A DNA stretch of 62,136 bases from Clostridiales bacterium UBA4039 (GTDB lineage: Bacteria > Bacillota > Clostridia > Lachnospirales > Vallitaleaceae), in assembly GCA_002382805.1 (NCBI GenBank), contig DGAD01000001.1, positions 1 through 62,136 of the forward strand. The letters are read 5' to 3'. This document shows positions 9,577 through 18,856 of this stretch, in pieces. A program made the position numbers and the translations under genes. Position 1 is the stretch's first letter; each line of letters begins with the position of its first letter. The notes under the pieces were generated by a model that searched no databases, was not told the DNA's origin, and was given only the letters and a program-made list of their open reading frames with translations.

Positions 9577-10236
9577 ATGGCAGATAAAAAAGATTTTGTA
9601 GTTTTAGGTATGGGAAAATTTGGACGTAGCGTTGCAGAAACTTTAGCAGCACATGATTATGACGTCCTTGCAATTGATAATAATGAAGACATCATACAGG
9701 AAGTCTCGGATGTGGTAACACATGCTGTACAAGCGGATGTGACAGATGCAGATGCGTTGGCAGCACTTGGAATGCGTAACTTCGATGTTGCTGTTGTGGC
9801 GATTAGTGACGATATGCAATCCTCCATTATGGCGACCATATTAGCCAAAGAAATGGGTGTACGTTATGTGGTTGCAAAGGCCCAAAGCGACATTCATAAA
9901 CGGGTTTTAGAAAAAGTGGGCGCAGATAGAGTGGTCTTTCCGGAGCGTGAGATAGGGGTTAGAATTGCTAATCAATTAACCCAAGATAGTTTTGTTGATT
10001 TTATGGAATTGTCGGATGATTTTTCAATTGTTGAGATTGAAGTACAGAAAAAATGGCGAGGAAAAACCCTTCGTGAGCTGGACATGCGTAACAAATATGG
10101 AATTAACGTTATCGGTATGCGACAAGGCGATCATATTACGATTACGCCAGGAGCAGATAAGCTGTTGGAAATGGGTGAGATTTTGATTGTTATCGGAAAC
10201 AATAAAAATCTATCAAAGGTTAGTGGAGATGAATGA
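9577..10236 (+). CDS. ktrA: Potassium uptake regulatory subunit KtrA/TrkA
   Basis: Cytoplasmic RCK subunit that gates KtrB on binding nucleotides, in many Firmicutes also c-di-AMP. It has 219 residues: an N-terminal RCK/Rossmann domain with VLGMGKFGRSVAETL and an acidic residue ending strand 2 (LAIDNN), then a TrkA-C domain from about 135 to the end. A single RCK unit makes it KtrA-like rather than the double TrkA of E. coli. It overlaps the next gene by 4 bases (ATGA), which suggests translational coupling. Confidence 0.94.
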   Translation: MADKKDFVVLGMGKFGRSVAETLAAHDYDVLAIDNNEDIIQEVSDVVTHAVQADVTDADALAALGMRNFDVAVVAISDDMQSSIMATILAKEMGVRYVVAKAQSDIHKRVLEKVGADRVVFPEREIGVRIANQLTQDSFVDFMELSDDFSIVEIEVQKKWRGKTLRELDMRNKYGINVIGMRQGDHITITPGADKLLEMGEILIVIGNNKNLSKVSGDE

Positions 10237-11024
10237 AGATAAAACAGATTACCAGTACAAATAATAAGCAGCTAAAATGGATAAAGAAACTTCAATCTCA
10301 ATCGAAGCTGCGTTATCAAGAAGGTGTGTATGTTGTTGAAGGTATGAAGCAGGTTCTTGAACTTTCGCTAGAGACGATTGATACATTGATTCTTGAGGAA
10401 CATGTGGATCGCAAGGCATTTGAGGATTATCAAGGGCAGATACTTATTTTGCCCCAAGATATTTTTCGTACCATTTCGCTAGATAAAACACCTCAAGGCT
10501 ATATGGCGGTCGTGAAAATGCAAAAAAACATACTCTCTACGGCGACATTAAATAAAAATGGATTATATCTTGTCCTTGAAACGATTCAAGATCCGGGAAA
10601 CATGGGGACGATGATTCGGGTATGTGATGCTGTAAAAGCCGACGGAATTATTTATAATAAGGCTTCAGTAGATATTTATCATCCGAAGGTGGTCAAGAGT
10701 ACAGTTGGGTCTTTGGAGCGTGTGGCATGCTATCAAGTGGAGGATTTGATAGAGGCAATACATGTTTTAAAGTCCGCAGATATTCAAGTCTTTGGTGCAT
10801 ATTTGGATGATAGTGCATATCATTTTTCAAAAGAGTATCAGCGAGGAACTGCATTTGTAATAGGAAATGAAGGTAGTGGAATATCGGATGAAGTTATTCA
10901 TTGTGTGGATGCACGTGTTAAGATTCCGATTATTGGAAAAGCGGAATCTCTTAATGCAGCAGTTGCTGCTTCAGTATTACTATATGAAGCGCTATGTCAG
11001 CGTATAAAAAAAAGTGCCCTTTAA
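10233..11024 (+). CDS. SpoU/TrmH-family RNA 2'-O-ribose methyltransferase
   Basis: SAM-dependent methyltransferase of the trefoil-knot (SPOUT) fold, acting on a ribose in rRNA or tRNA. The 263 residues hold a short N-terminal substrate-binding domain starting ITSTNNKQLKWIKKL, then the knot domain with ETIQDPGNMGTMIR, the Gly-rich GNEGSGIS (about 210-217) and the final motif PIIGKAESLNAAVAASVLLYE. The pattern is that of the YsgA/RlmB group; the modified nucleotide cannot be read from the sequence. It overlaps ktrA by 4 bases. Its stop codon lies in the loop of a terminator shared with the convergent gene. Confidence 0.9.
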   Translation: MKIKQITSTNNKQLKWIKKLQSQSKLRYQEGVYVVEGMKQVLELSLETIDTLILEEHVDRKAFEDYQGQILILPQDIFRTISLDKTPQGYMAVVKMQKNILSTATLNKNGLYLVLETIQDPGNMGTMIRVCDAVKADGIIYNKASVDIYHPKVVKSTVGSLERVACYQVEDLIEAIHVLKSADIQVFGAYLDDSAYHFSKEYQRGTAFVIGNEGSGISDEVIHCVDARVKIPIIGKAESLNAAVAASVLLYEALCQRIKKSAL

Positions 11025-11040
11025 GAGGCACTTTTTGTTT
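11009..11040. terminator. Bidirectional terminator holding both convergent stop codons
   Basis: A perfect 10-bp stem (AAAAAGTGCC 11009-11018 with GGCACTTTTT 11027-11036) has A and T tracts on both sides, so it should end transcripts from both directions. The 8-nt loop 11019-11026 contains the + strand TAA (11022-11024) and the minus-strand TAA (11023-11021). Confidence 0.88.
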
Positions 11041-11914
11041 TCAATTCATTGATTCGATCAATGGAAACCGTACTTAATCCATTAACACGGGAGAGATCCA
11101 TAGCGTTAAGCTGCTTTTGTGCTGCGTCTTTATTTCCTTCATCCCATGCAATCTGAGCTAAAAAGAACATACTGTCAATCATTCCGGGTTTTAACTCGAG
11201 TGCATGCATAAAATGCTCTTTTGCTTGTTCAAGGTTGCCTTGGGCATATGCAATTTGTCCTAGGTTATCATATGCCGGACCATAGGATTCGGATAACTCA
11301 AGTGCAACCTGTGTATAATAGCTGGCTTTGTCAAGCTGGTTGTTGATAAGTGCCAAGTATCCCATAGTAACAAAATCTTGAGCATAGAAATTACCATTTT
11401 TGCTTTTACCTTCTTCAAGGTTTTCTTCGGAAAAATCAGTAATGGTTTCCAAATCCGGAAAATAGAACAACTCTTCATATGTGGTAAGAGCTTTCTGTTC
11501 ATTACCCATTTTCCAATGACAAAGAGCGATATTGCCTGTTAAAGTTTTGGTGTATAGATAATTGGTCGTCAACTTGAGTGCTTTTTCAAAGACACCTAAA
11601 GCTTCATCTGGCTTAAAGGTTTTTATTAATAACACACCATATGCTGCTAAAATATTGATGTTTGTTGTACCAAGTGTATAAGCCACACGATAAAAAGGCA
11701 TCGCTGCATGCTCTTTTTTAAACAAGGTATGTAAGATAATTCCAAATAATCCAACAAATGTCCCGATAAATAAAATTAATGTAACAACAAGAAAGGCGAT
11801 ACCTGCATAGGTTAGATAGTCCGTACGTTTATCCATATACACGATAAAGGTAAGGTAACTGATTAATAAATATCCTAAGGTAATAATACGCCATTTTTTT
11901 TTGATAAAATCCAT
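11021..11914 (-). CDS. Membrane-anchored TPR-repeat protein
   Basis: A 297-residue protein with two N-terminal membrane helices (about 9-27 and 36-63) and then a cytoplasmic array of tetratricopeptide repeats. The TPR pattern is clear in ALGVFEKALKL, NEQKALTTYEEL, AYDNLGQIAYAQGNLEQAK and PGMIDSMFFLAQIAWDEGN. Such proteins are scaffolds; the partner is not visible. An AGGAGG site precedes the ATG on the minus strand. It is monocistronic and shares a terminator with the methyltransferase it converges on, overlapping it by 4 bases. Confidence 0.85.
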   Translation of the reverse strand: MDFIKKKWRIITLGYLLISYLTFIVYMDKRTDYLTYAGIAFLVVTLILFIGTFVGLFGIILHTLFKKEHAAMPFYRVAYTLGTTNINILAAYGVLLIKTFKPDEALGVFEKALKLTTNYLYTKTLTGNIALCHWKMGNEQKALTTYEELFYFPDLETITDFSEENLEEGKSKNGNFYAQDFVTMGYLALINNQLDKASYYTQVALELSESYGPAYDNLGQIAYAQGNLEQAKEHFMHALELKPGMIDSMFFLAQIAWDEGNKDAAQKQLNAMDLSRVNGLSTVSIDRINELKTKSAS

Positions 11915-12060
11915 ATGAACCTCCTGAGCGTTGTTTTATAAAGATGATACCATGGGATGGAGTATTAATCAACAAGATGATTTAGAGCAAAAATATTGAT
12001 TAGTTTTTATGAGTATGCTATTTTTAATATAGACAAGGTGAGTATTTGGAGGTGTATTTT

Positions 12061-13245
12061 ATGGAAGAGTATCAACACAAACGTTATGGTTTAGTCTTTG
12101 AAGGTGGCGGCACACGTGGGGCATATGAAGTCGGTGTGTGGAAAGCGTTAAAAGAATTGGATATACATATTGATGCAGTCGTTGGGACGTCAATCGGGGC
12201 AATTAATGGAGCCTTGTTTGTGCAAAATGATTTGGACAAAGCCTTAGAGATATGGAACAATATCCGCTATTCAAAAATAATTAATATTGAAGATCGACTG
12301 ATGTTGAGTCTAGAAAGTAACCAGCTTCGTAACCTGAATTTTTCAGATGCCTTAAAGGCGTTTGGAGACATCATTAAGAATCGAGGGTTAGATATTAGCC
12401 CTCTAAAAAAGCTTCTTGAAGAGGTCATTGATGAAAAAGTGATTCGAGAGTCGAAGATCGACTATGGATTAACAACATTTAACTTATCGGATATGCGCCC
12501 GGAAGAATTGATGGTGGATGATATTGAACCGAATCGTTTAACAGGTTATGTCTTAGCCAGTGCCTATTTGCCGGCGTTTCGTTCGGAGCGTATTTTTGGA
12601 AAACGTTTCCTTGATGGCGCATTCCATAATGTGGCGCCAATAAGTATGCTAGTGAAAAAAGGATATAAGGATATCATTGTTGTACGTATTCATGGTGTGG
12701 GGATAGAACAAACCTATGATGATACAGATGTGAATGTAATTGAAATAAAAACACAGGAAGACTTAGGCGGCGTTCTAGAATTTGATATTGAACGAATTAA
12801 AAAAAACATACAGTTAGGCTATTTTGATACACGAAGGATATTTGAAAATGGACGAGGGCAAAAGTATTATATATCCGATTACCATAGTGAAGCGTATTAT
12901 CTAAAACAGTTTTTAAGATTAAGTAAGCGAAGTGTTGTACGTGGATTACTCGCTATTGCAGGCAAAAGTTCTATGCGAGGATACAAACATAAGGAACGTC
13001 TGATTTGTGAAGTCTTGTTACCTTTAATAGCCAAAGAAGTTAAGTTAAAAAAAGATGCATCCTATGAACAGATATATATTGCATTACTTGAGATGGTAGC
13101 GTATGCTCTAAATATTGAGCGGTTTAAACACTATAGCCTTAAAGAATTAAGAGCTTGTGTAAGTCAAGAGATGCAAACAGGACAACAGGCGATATTATTT
13201 GACCATCCTCTATATGATATTTTTGTAAACTTATTTGTATCATAG
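12061..13245 (+). CDS. Patatin-like phospholipase
   Basis: Predicted serine acyl-hydrolase acting on lipids. The ATG at 12061 has GGAGGTG at 12048-12054, so I prefer it to the in-frame TTG at 12046. The 394 residues carry the full patatin set: oxyanion loop GGGTRG (15-20), nucleophile elbow GTSIG with Ser44, and the catalytic Asp in DGA near 185. A C-terminal extension of about 200 residues has no motif I know. There is no signal peptide, so it is probably cytosolic or membrane-peripheral. It stands alone between the TPR gene and the polyphosphate pair. Confidence 0.92.
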   Translation: MEEYQHKRYGLVFEGGGTRGAYEVGVWKALKELDIHIDAVVGTSIGAINGALFVQNDLDKALEIWNNIRYSKIINIEDRLMLSLESNQLRNLNFSDALKAFGDIIKNRGLDISPLKKLLEEVIDEKVIRESKIDYGLTTFNLSDMRPEELMVDDIEPNRLTGYVLASAYLPAFRSERIFGKRFLDGAFHNVAPISMLVKKGYKDIIVVRIHGVGIEQTYDDTDVNVIEIKTQEDLGGVLEFDIERIKKNIQLGYFDTRRIFENGRGQKYYISDYHSEAYYLKQFLRLSKRSVVRGLLAIAGKSSMRGYKHKERLICEVLLPLIAKEVKLKKDASYEQIYIALLEMVAYALNIERFKHYSLKELRACVSQEMQTGQQAILFDHPLYDIFVNLFVS

Positions 13246-13262
13246 GCGAAAAGCCAAGGGAG

Positions 13263-13273
13263 TATGGTATAAT
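13263..13273 (+). promoter_or_regulatory. Extended -10 promoter for ppx-ppk1
   Basis: TATGG directly followed by TATAAT (13268-13273) is a full extended -10 element 25 bases before the ppx start. No good -35 is present, which fits extended -10 promoters. Confidence 0.6.
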
Positions 13274-13297
13274 AATGATTATTGAGGAGGCAAAAAA

Positions 13298-14857
13298 ATG
13301 AGTAAAAAAGTGGTGGCAGCAATAGACTTGGGCTCACATGCCCTTCGAATGAAAGTTGGAGAGATTAATCGATCCGGACTTTTTCATGAGCTTGAGAATT
13401 ATAGAAAAATCAATGGAGTAGGTCATGATACGTTTACAACAGGAAAAGTTTCATTTGAGACGGTGGACAAAATTTGTGATGAGCTTAAATTGTTCAAAAA
13501 ATCTTTTGTAGAATATGGAGTGGATCAATACTTGGCTATGGCAACAAGTGCCCTTAGAGAAGCTGAGAACAGAGATTATATTGTTGACCAGATCCGGCTA
13601 AAGACCGGACTTGAAATCAAGGTCATCAGTAACTCAGAAGAACAGTATTTGACCCATAAAGCCATTAAGCATCAGTTGAGCGACTATGAGCAATTAATTC
13701 AAGAAGGAGCCGTCGTCGTTGTTGTAGGTGCGGGTAGTGTTCAGATTACAACCTATAAAGATGGACGCCTTCGATCTTCCCAAAATGTAAAGATGGGGTC
13801 GCTAAGAATAAAAGAAGTATTTGAGGATATCGAACGTAAAGCAATTAATTATCATAATATATTGGACGAATATATATCAACAAATTTAGAAGGTGTAGAT
13901 TACTTTAAAGACACAGATACATATAAGCATTTGATTGCTGTCGGTGGAGAATTAAGCATCATAAGCAAGTTAATTGAGAATCAAGAAAATACTTACATTG
14001 GACAGCTATCAGAAAAAGAGTTTTTAAAACTATTTGATCATATCGTTGATATGACTATTGAAGAGATTGAAGAAACCTATGGCGTGAAAAGAGAACGTGC
14101 AGAGATTATATTACCGTCAATGATGCTCTTTAAAATGTTTTTAGAAAAAGTAGAGAGCAATCAAATCATTACGCCAATTATATCGTTAACAGATGGTATT
14201 ATACGATTGATTCATGAAGAACTTTACTTGAAAAAGAAAAGTGATGAAAACAATGATGATATTATTGCAAATGCAAAAGCTTTAGCCAGAAAGTTTCAGT
14301 ATAATGAATCACATGCAAAAAAAGTTGAAGAAAATGCACTTATCTTGTTTGATCGATTAAAAAAGATACATGGACTAAAGCAAGAACGTGTTTTACTCCA
14401 AGTAGCTGCAATTTTACATGATATAGGTAAAGTTGTTGCACTCGATCAGCATTATTTGCATTCGTATAATTTGATTCGGTCATTGGAGATTTTTGGGCTT
14501 TCAGAAGAACATGTTGAAATGGTAGCTAATATTGCTTGCTATCATAGCATGGTCAAACCAACAGTTACTGATCAAAACTTTAATGGCTTACCTAGGGAGT
14601 CGCGAACGAAAGTTGGGAAGCTTATTTCAATTATCCGCTTGGCAGATGCATTAGACCGATCCCACAAAGGCAAGATTCAGATTCAATCAGTTCGCCTCCA
14701 TGAAAAAGAGTTGGTGATTCATTGTACGAGTGCTGTTAATGTAGATACAACATTAGAAGAATGGACCTTTAATCAGAAGGCGGATTATTTTATGGAAGTG
14801 TTTGGAATTACGCCACGACTAAAAATCAAGAGGGAGTTTGAGAATGAAAAAAAATAA
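13298..14857 (+). CDS. ppx: Exopolyphosphatase / guanosine pentaphosphatase with HD domain
   Basis: Ppx/GppA phosphatase that releases phosphate from polyphosphate or pppGpp. Its 519 residues hold an ASKHA-fold N-terminal half (AAIDLGSHALRMKVGEI with the first phosphate loop, VVVVGAGSVQIT as the second) and a C-terminal HD domain with ILHDIGK near 372-377. The second loop reads GAGS where many family members have GGGS. The HD domain is typical of longer Ppx proteins. The start has GAGGAGG upstream. It overlaps ppk1 by 14 bases, so breakdown and synthesis of polyphosphate are coupled in one transcript. Confidence 0.9.
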   Translation: MSKKVVAAIDLGSHALRMKVGEINRSGLFHELENYRKINGVGHDTFTTGKVSFETVDKICDELKLFKKSFVEYGVDQYLAMATSALREAENRDYIVDQIRLKTGLEIKVISNSEEQYLTHKAIKHQLSDYEQLIQEGAVVVVVGAGSVQITTYKDGRLRSSQNVKMGSLRIKEVFEDIERKAINYHNILDEYISTNLEGVDYFKDTDTYKHLIAVGGELSIISKLIENQENTYIGQLSEKEFLKLFDHIVDMTIEEIEETYGVKRERAEIILPSMMLFKMFLEKVESNQIITPIISLTDGIIRLIHEELYLKKKSDENNDDIIANAKALARKFQYNESHAKKVEENALILFDRLKKIHGLKQERVLLQVAAILHDIGKVVALDQHYLHSYNLIRSLEIFGLSEEHVEMVANIACYHSMVKPTVTDQNFNGLPRESRTKVGKLISIIRLADALDRSHKGKIQIQSVRLHEKELVIHCTSAVNVDTTLEEWTFNQKADYFMEVFGITPRLKIKREFENEKK

Positions 14858-16985
14858 GAACATTGATTTAAATCATCCGGCATTATATGAAAATCGAGAA
14901 CTAAGTTGGTTGGAATTTAATCAACGTGTTCTTTGGGAAGCAGAAAATATAGAGAATCCATTATTTGAACGTGTAAAATTCTTATCCATAGTCAGTAGTA
15001 ATTTGGATGAATTTTTTATGGTTCGTGTTGCCTCGTTAATGGAACAAATCCATGCAGGTTATGATAAGCCTGACTTTTCAGGATTGTCACCTAAAGAGCA
15101 GATTGAACAGATTTCTATTCGAGCACACACAATGGTTGAAGATCAATGCAATGTGTTCAAACGCTCTATTTTGCAAGGATTAAAAAAAGAGAATATTATT
15201 TTTACGCTTGACTTTAGTCAGCTTAATGCACAACAGATAGAGTATATTGACCACTATTTTGAAAACAATTTGTACCCGATACTGACGCCGATGGCAGTGG
15301 ATTCATCACGTCCTTTCCCTTTGATTTTGAATAAAAGTTTAAACATAGCAACAATTTTAGAAAAAGATGGTCAGGAATTTTTTGCAACCGTTCAAGTACC
15401 GGCAATGATCAATCGCTATTTGGAAATACCGGCAGCACATGAAGGCGAACGTCAATTTGTTATGCTAAAAGATATTATTACGCACCACATATCGACGCTG
15501 TTTATGGGATATAGTGTGCTTTGTTCATCAGCCTATCGTATTACGCGTAATGCTGACTTAACTATTGATGAAGAAGAAGCAGAAGATTTATTGCTTGAAA
15601 TAGAAAAATCCATTAAAAAGCGGAAATGGGGAGAAGCGATTCGCCTTGAAATTGATCAAAAGGTGGATGAACGGATATTAAGTTTTTTAAAAGAAGCTTT
15701 AAAACTCAAAAATCGTTCGATTTATAAAATCAATGGACCGATTGATCTTACTTTCTTAATGAAAGTCTATGGGATGAGCAATACAAAAGATTTGAAATTT
15801 AAAGACTACTCACCCAAGCGACCTAAAGATTTATTAGGTGAAGAGGATATTTTTGAGGCCATCAAGAAAAAAGATATTTTCTTGAACCATCCGTTTGAAA
15901 GTTTTGAACCTGTTGTGGAATGGATTCAAGATGCGGCAAAAGATCCTTTTGTTCTTGCAATCAAGCAGACCTTATATCGTGTGTCTGGTCGCTCGCCCAT
16001 TATACAAGCACTGGCAGAAGCGGCAGAGGCAGGTAAGCAAGTCACTGTATTGGTAGAGCTAAAAGCAAGGTTTGATGAAGAAAACAATATCCAATGGGCA
16101 AGGCGCTTAGAAAAAGCAGGTTGCCATGTTATTTACGGACTTGTTGGTTTAAAGACCCATTCAAAAGTCACACTCATTGTAAGAAAAGAAGATGATGGCA
16201 TTCGCCGCTATGTCCACTTGGGGACAGGAAATTACAATGATATCACGGCAAGGTTCTATACAGACATGGGGCTACTGACGGTTAATGAACAAGTTGGGCG
16301 AGATGTTTCAGCAATCTTTAATACGTTGTCTGGATACTCTGAACCTCCCCGTTTGCATAAGATAACCATGGCGCCAACTCAACTGCGCGATAGGTTCATT
16401 TATATGATTCGTCGTGAAGCGACATATGCAAGTGAAGGAAAGAAAGCCCAGATTATCTGTAAGATGAATTCATTATGTGATTTTGAAGTGATGCAGGAGC
16501 TATATAAGGCTTCCATGGCTGGAGTTAAGATTGAACTCATTGTACGGGGGATTTGCTGCTTGATTCCTAATGTGGAAGGTGTCAGTGACAATATTACTGT
16601 GCGCAGTATTGTTGGAAAATACTTGGAACATAGCCGTATATATTATTTCTACAATGACGGAAAAGAAAACATCTATTTGTCAAGTGCTGATTGGATGCCT
16701 AGAAACCTTAATCGTCGAGTGGAGTTACTTTTTCCTTTGGAGGCAAAACATATTAAAACGCGAGTTATGGATATGCTGGAGATACAACTTAAAGATGTTG
16801 TTAAAGCCAAGATAAAAGATCGGGATAAAAATTATAATCGTATCGACCGACGAGGAAAGCCTGTCATTAATTCACAAGATTATTTTGAAGACGAGGCAAT
16901 AGAGGTTGAAAAGAAATATTATCGAAAAGAGATTGAAGAAACATTTACACCCATTATGTCCCATGATACAGAGGATATCATTTGA
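14844..16985 (+). CDS. ppk1: Polyphosphate kinase 1
   Basis: Reversibly builds inorganic polyphosphate from ATP. ATG 14844 has AGGGAG at 14831-14836; an in-frame TTG at 14838 is less likely. The 713 residues match PPK1: N-terminal domain with NRELSWLEFNQRVLWEA, a middle domain with NLDEFFMVRVA, then two phospholipase-D-like domains. The autophosphorylated His is in THSKVTLI (about 439) and the second conserved His in EHSRIYYF (about 596). HPFESFEPVV and GTGNYND are also conserved. It overlaps ppx. Its TGA stop lies inside the -35 box of the argF promoter. Confidence 0.96.
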   Translation: MKKNKNIDLNHPALYENRELSWLEFNQRVLWEAENIENPLFERVKFLSIVSSNLDEFFMVRVASLMEQIHAGYDKPDFSGLSPKEQIEQISIRAHTMVEDQCNVFKRSILQGLKKENIIFTLDFSQLNAQQIEYIDHYFENNLYPILTPMAVDSSRPFPLILNKSLNIATILEKDGQEFFATVQVPAMINRYLEIPAAHEGERQFVMLKDIITHHISTLFMGYSVLCSSAYRITRNADLTIDEEEAEDLLLEIEKSIKKRKWGEAIRLEIDQKVDERILSFLKEALKLKNRSIYKINGPIDLTFLMKVYGMSNTKDLKFKDYSPKRPKDLLGEEDIFEAIKKKDIFLNHPFESFEPVVEWIQDAAKDPFVLAIKQTLYRVSGRSPIIQALAEAAEAGKQVTVLVELKARFDEENNIQWARRLEKAGCHVIYGLVGLKTHSKVTLIVRKEDDGIRRYVHLGTGNYNDITARFYTDMGLLTVNEQVGRDVSAIFNTLSGYSEPPRLHKITMAPTQLRDRFIYMIRREATYASEGKKAQIICKMNSLCDFEVMQELYKASMAGVKIELIVRGICCLIPNVEGVSDNITVRSIVGKYLEHSRIYYFYNDGKENIYLSSADWMPRNLNRRVELLFPLEAKHIKTRVMDMLEIQLKDVVKAKIKDRDKNYNRIDRRGKPVINSQDYFEDEAIEVEKKYYRKEIEETFTPIMSHDTEDII

Positions 16986-17010
16986 CAAAAAAGAAATATT
17001 TGAGTATAAT
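16982..17010 (+). promoter_or_regulatory. Consensus sigma-A promoter of argF
   Basis: TTGACA (16982-16987), a 17-bp spacer and TATAAT (17005-17010) match the consensus completely. The -35 box includes the ppk1 stop codon, so the promoter begins inside the upstream gene. Confidence 0.9.
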
Positions 17011-17020
17011 TATAAAAATA

Positions 17021-17038
17021 AATGAATATATATTCAAA
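17021..17038. promoter_or_regulatory. ArgR operator (ARG box) over the argF start region
   Basis: TGAATATATATTCA at 17023-17036 is a perfect palindrome. With its flanks it fits the known ARG box consensus (TGAAT, four A/T, ATTCA) at every position. It lies 10 bases past the -10 box, in the initially transcribed region, where a bound repressor would block transcription. Confidence 0.8.
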
Positions 17039-17054
17039 AAGAAGGGATGGAACA

Positions 17055-17996
17055 ATGGCAACCAATTTAAAAGGACGAAGTTTATTAACGATTAAGGATT
17101 ATACGTCAGAAGAGATAGAGTATTTAGTCGATTTAGCAATTACGCTTAAGAAAAAGAAATCAATGGGCATCAAGGGCGAATTGCTCGCAGGAAAAAATAT
17201 TGCCCTTATCTTTGAAAAACCTTCAACACGTACACGATGTGCATTTACAGTAGGGTGTGTTGATGAAGGTGGACATCCGGAGTACTTGGGAAAAAATGAC
17301 ATTCAATTAGGTCATAAGGAATCAGTAGAAGATACAGCCCGTGTTTTAGGACGGTTATTTGACGCCATAGAGTTTAGAGGCTTTAGTCAAAAAACCGTAG
17401 AGACATTGGCTGCATACAGCAAAGTTCCTGTGTGGAATGGATTGACAGATGCATATCATCCGACTCAGATTCTTGCCGATTTAATGACAATCAAAGAAAA
17501 CTTTGGGACATTTAAAGGAATAAAACTGACGTATATAGGTGATGGACGCAACAACATGGGCAACTCCTTAATGATTGGATGTGCAAAAGTAGGTATTAAT
17601 TTTTCCATCATCGCACCGGCATTTTTGTGGCCGGAAAAGAACTTGGTGGAAGAATGTCAAGAGTATGCAAAAGCATCCGGAGCAAAGATAACGATTATTG
17701 ATGATGTTAATGAAGTCAAGGACAGTCATATTGTTTATACCGACGTATGGGTTTCGATGGGCGAAGAAGGAAAAAGCAAAGAACGCGTCGAACAATTAAG
17801 GCCTTATCAAGTGAATGCAAACTTAATGGAGAAAGCATTACCACAAGCAGTTGCCATGCATTGCCTTCCAGCAGTGAAAGGCTATGAAATCACGGAAGAA
17901 GTGTTCGAAAAGCATAGCAAAATAATTTTTGATGAAGCTGAAAACCGTATGCATACAATTAAGGCAGTAATGGTTGCAACATGTGGCAACGGTTAG
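17055..17996 (+). CDS. argF: Ornithine carbamoyltransferase
   Basis: Joins carbamoyl phosphate and ornithine to citrulline. I start at ATG 17055, downstream of AGAAGGGATGG; the earlier in-frame ATG at 17022 lies inside the operator. The 313 residues carry the carbamoyl-phosphate loop STRTR (57-61), HPTQ (about 135-138), the ornithine-binding SMG loop (DVWVSMGEE) and HCLPA (about 269). The ARG box upstream and the absence of arcA/arcC neighbours favour the anabolic enzyme over catabolic ArcB. It is monocistronic with a strong terminator, and no other arginine gene is nearby. Confidence 0.93.
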   Translation: MATNLKGRSLLTIKDYTSEEIEYLVDLAITLKKKKSMGIKGELLAGKNIALIFEKPSTRTRCAFTVGCVDEGGHPEYLGKNDIQLGHKESVEDTARVLGRLFDAIEFRGFSQKTVETLAAYSKVPVWNGLTDAYHPTQILADLMTIKENFGTFKGIKLTYIGDGRNNMGNSLMIGCAKVGINFSIIAPAFLWPEKNLVEECQEYAKASGAKITIIDDVNEVKDSHIVYTDVWVSMGEEGKSKERVEQLRPYQVNANLMEKALPQAVAMHCLPAVKGYEITEEVFEKHSKIIFDEAENRMHTIKAVMVATCGNG

Positions 17997-18031
17997 AGCT
18001 AAGTGATAATCTAAATGCATAATTTAAGAAT

Positions 18032-18074
18032 AAAAAACAGATGTAACGTAAGATAGCGTTGCATCTGTTTTTTT
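18032..18074 (+). terminator. argF terminator
   Basis: A long stem (18032-18048 with 18057-18073, one G-T pair) around an 8-nt loop is followed by a run of T. Its A-rich 5' side could also serve the minus-strand SDR gene that converges on it. Confidence 0.88.
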
Positions 18075-18098
18075 ATGGTGAGCGTGTGCTGCCATCAC

Positions 18099-18833
18099 CT
18101 ATTGCATGCCACCATCATAGGTAATGACTTGCCCATTAAGATATAAGCCGTGACGAATAATAGCATATGCAAATTCAGCTACTTCTTCTGGTGTTCCATA
18201 ACGTGACATAGAGATTGAAGCACTTAGAGCTTCGTGCTCTTGCTCAGATAAAAATGCATTCATGCCTGTGTCAATGACGCCACACGCAAGAGCATTCACA
18301 CGAATATTTGAAGGACCAAGCTCTTTAGCTAGAGCCTTTGAAAAACTATTGAGACCTCCCTTAGAGGCAGAATATGCGACTTCCATTGAAGCCCCGTCAT
18401 TGCCCCAGATGGAGCTAATGTTAAGAATGTGTCCGGTATGATTGCGAATCATTTCGGGGACGACAAAAGAACACATGTTATAGACAGAGGTAAGGTTTGT
18501 ATTTATAACATGTTGCCAATCTTCATAGGATGTTTCTGTGAATAACTTGATATGGCTGACGCCTGCATTATTTACAAGAATACGTATAGGATGGTTTAAT
18601 TGGTGAATTTCGTCAAACATTTTCGCAACATTTTCATAGTTTGAGACGTCACATAATATAGGATAAGCTTTAAATCCCTTTTCCTCGATGGTGTGAACTG
18701 TTTGAAGCAGTCCGTCTTGGTCACTTTTTGAAATACAAACCACAAGAGACTCTTTATTTGCAAGTCGAATAGCAATGGCTTGACCAATTCCTTTGGAAGC
18801 TCCGGTGACCAGAACTAATGATAAAGCGTTCAT
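18099..18833 (-). CDS. Short-chain dehydrogenase/reductase, FabG-like
   Basis: NAD(P)-dependent oxidoreductase of 244 residues, the classical SDR length. The cofactor motif TGASKGIG (10-17), NNAG (88-91), Ser at 140-141 and YSASK (Tyr154, Lys158) are all present, so it should be active. It resembles FabG, 3-oxoacyl-ACP reductase, but many SDRs with other substrates look the same. It stands alone and no fatty-acid gene is near, so I do not call it fabG. The ribosome site AAAGGAATGG is on the minus strand. It converges with argF. Confidence 0.85.
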   Translation of the reverse strand: MNALSLVLVTGASKGIGQAIAIRLANKESLVVCISKSDQDGLLQTVHTIEEKGFKAYPILCDVSNYENVAKMFDEIHQLNHPIRILVNNAGVSHIKLFTETSYEDWQHVINTNLTSVYNMCSFVVPEMIRNHTGHILNISSIWGNDGASMEVAYSASKGGLNSFSKALAKELGPSNIRVNALACGVIDTGMNAFLSEQEHEALSASISMSRYGTPEEVAEFAYAIIRHGLYLNGQVITYDGGMQ

Positions 18834-18856
18834 ATATTTCCATTCCTTTCTAGAAA

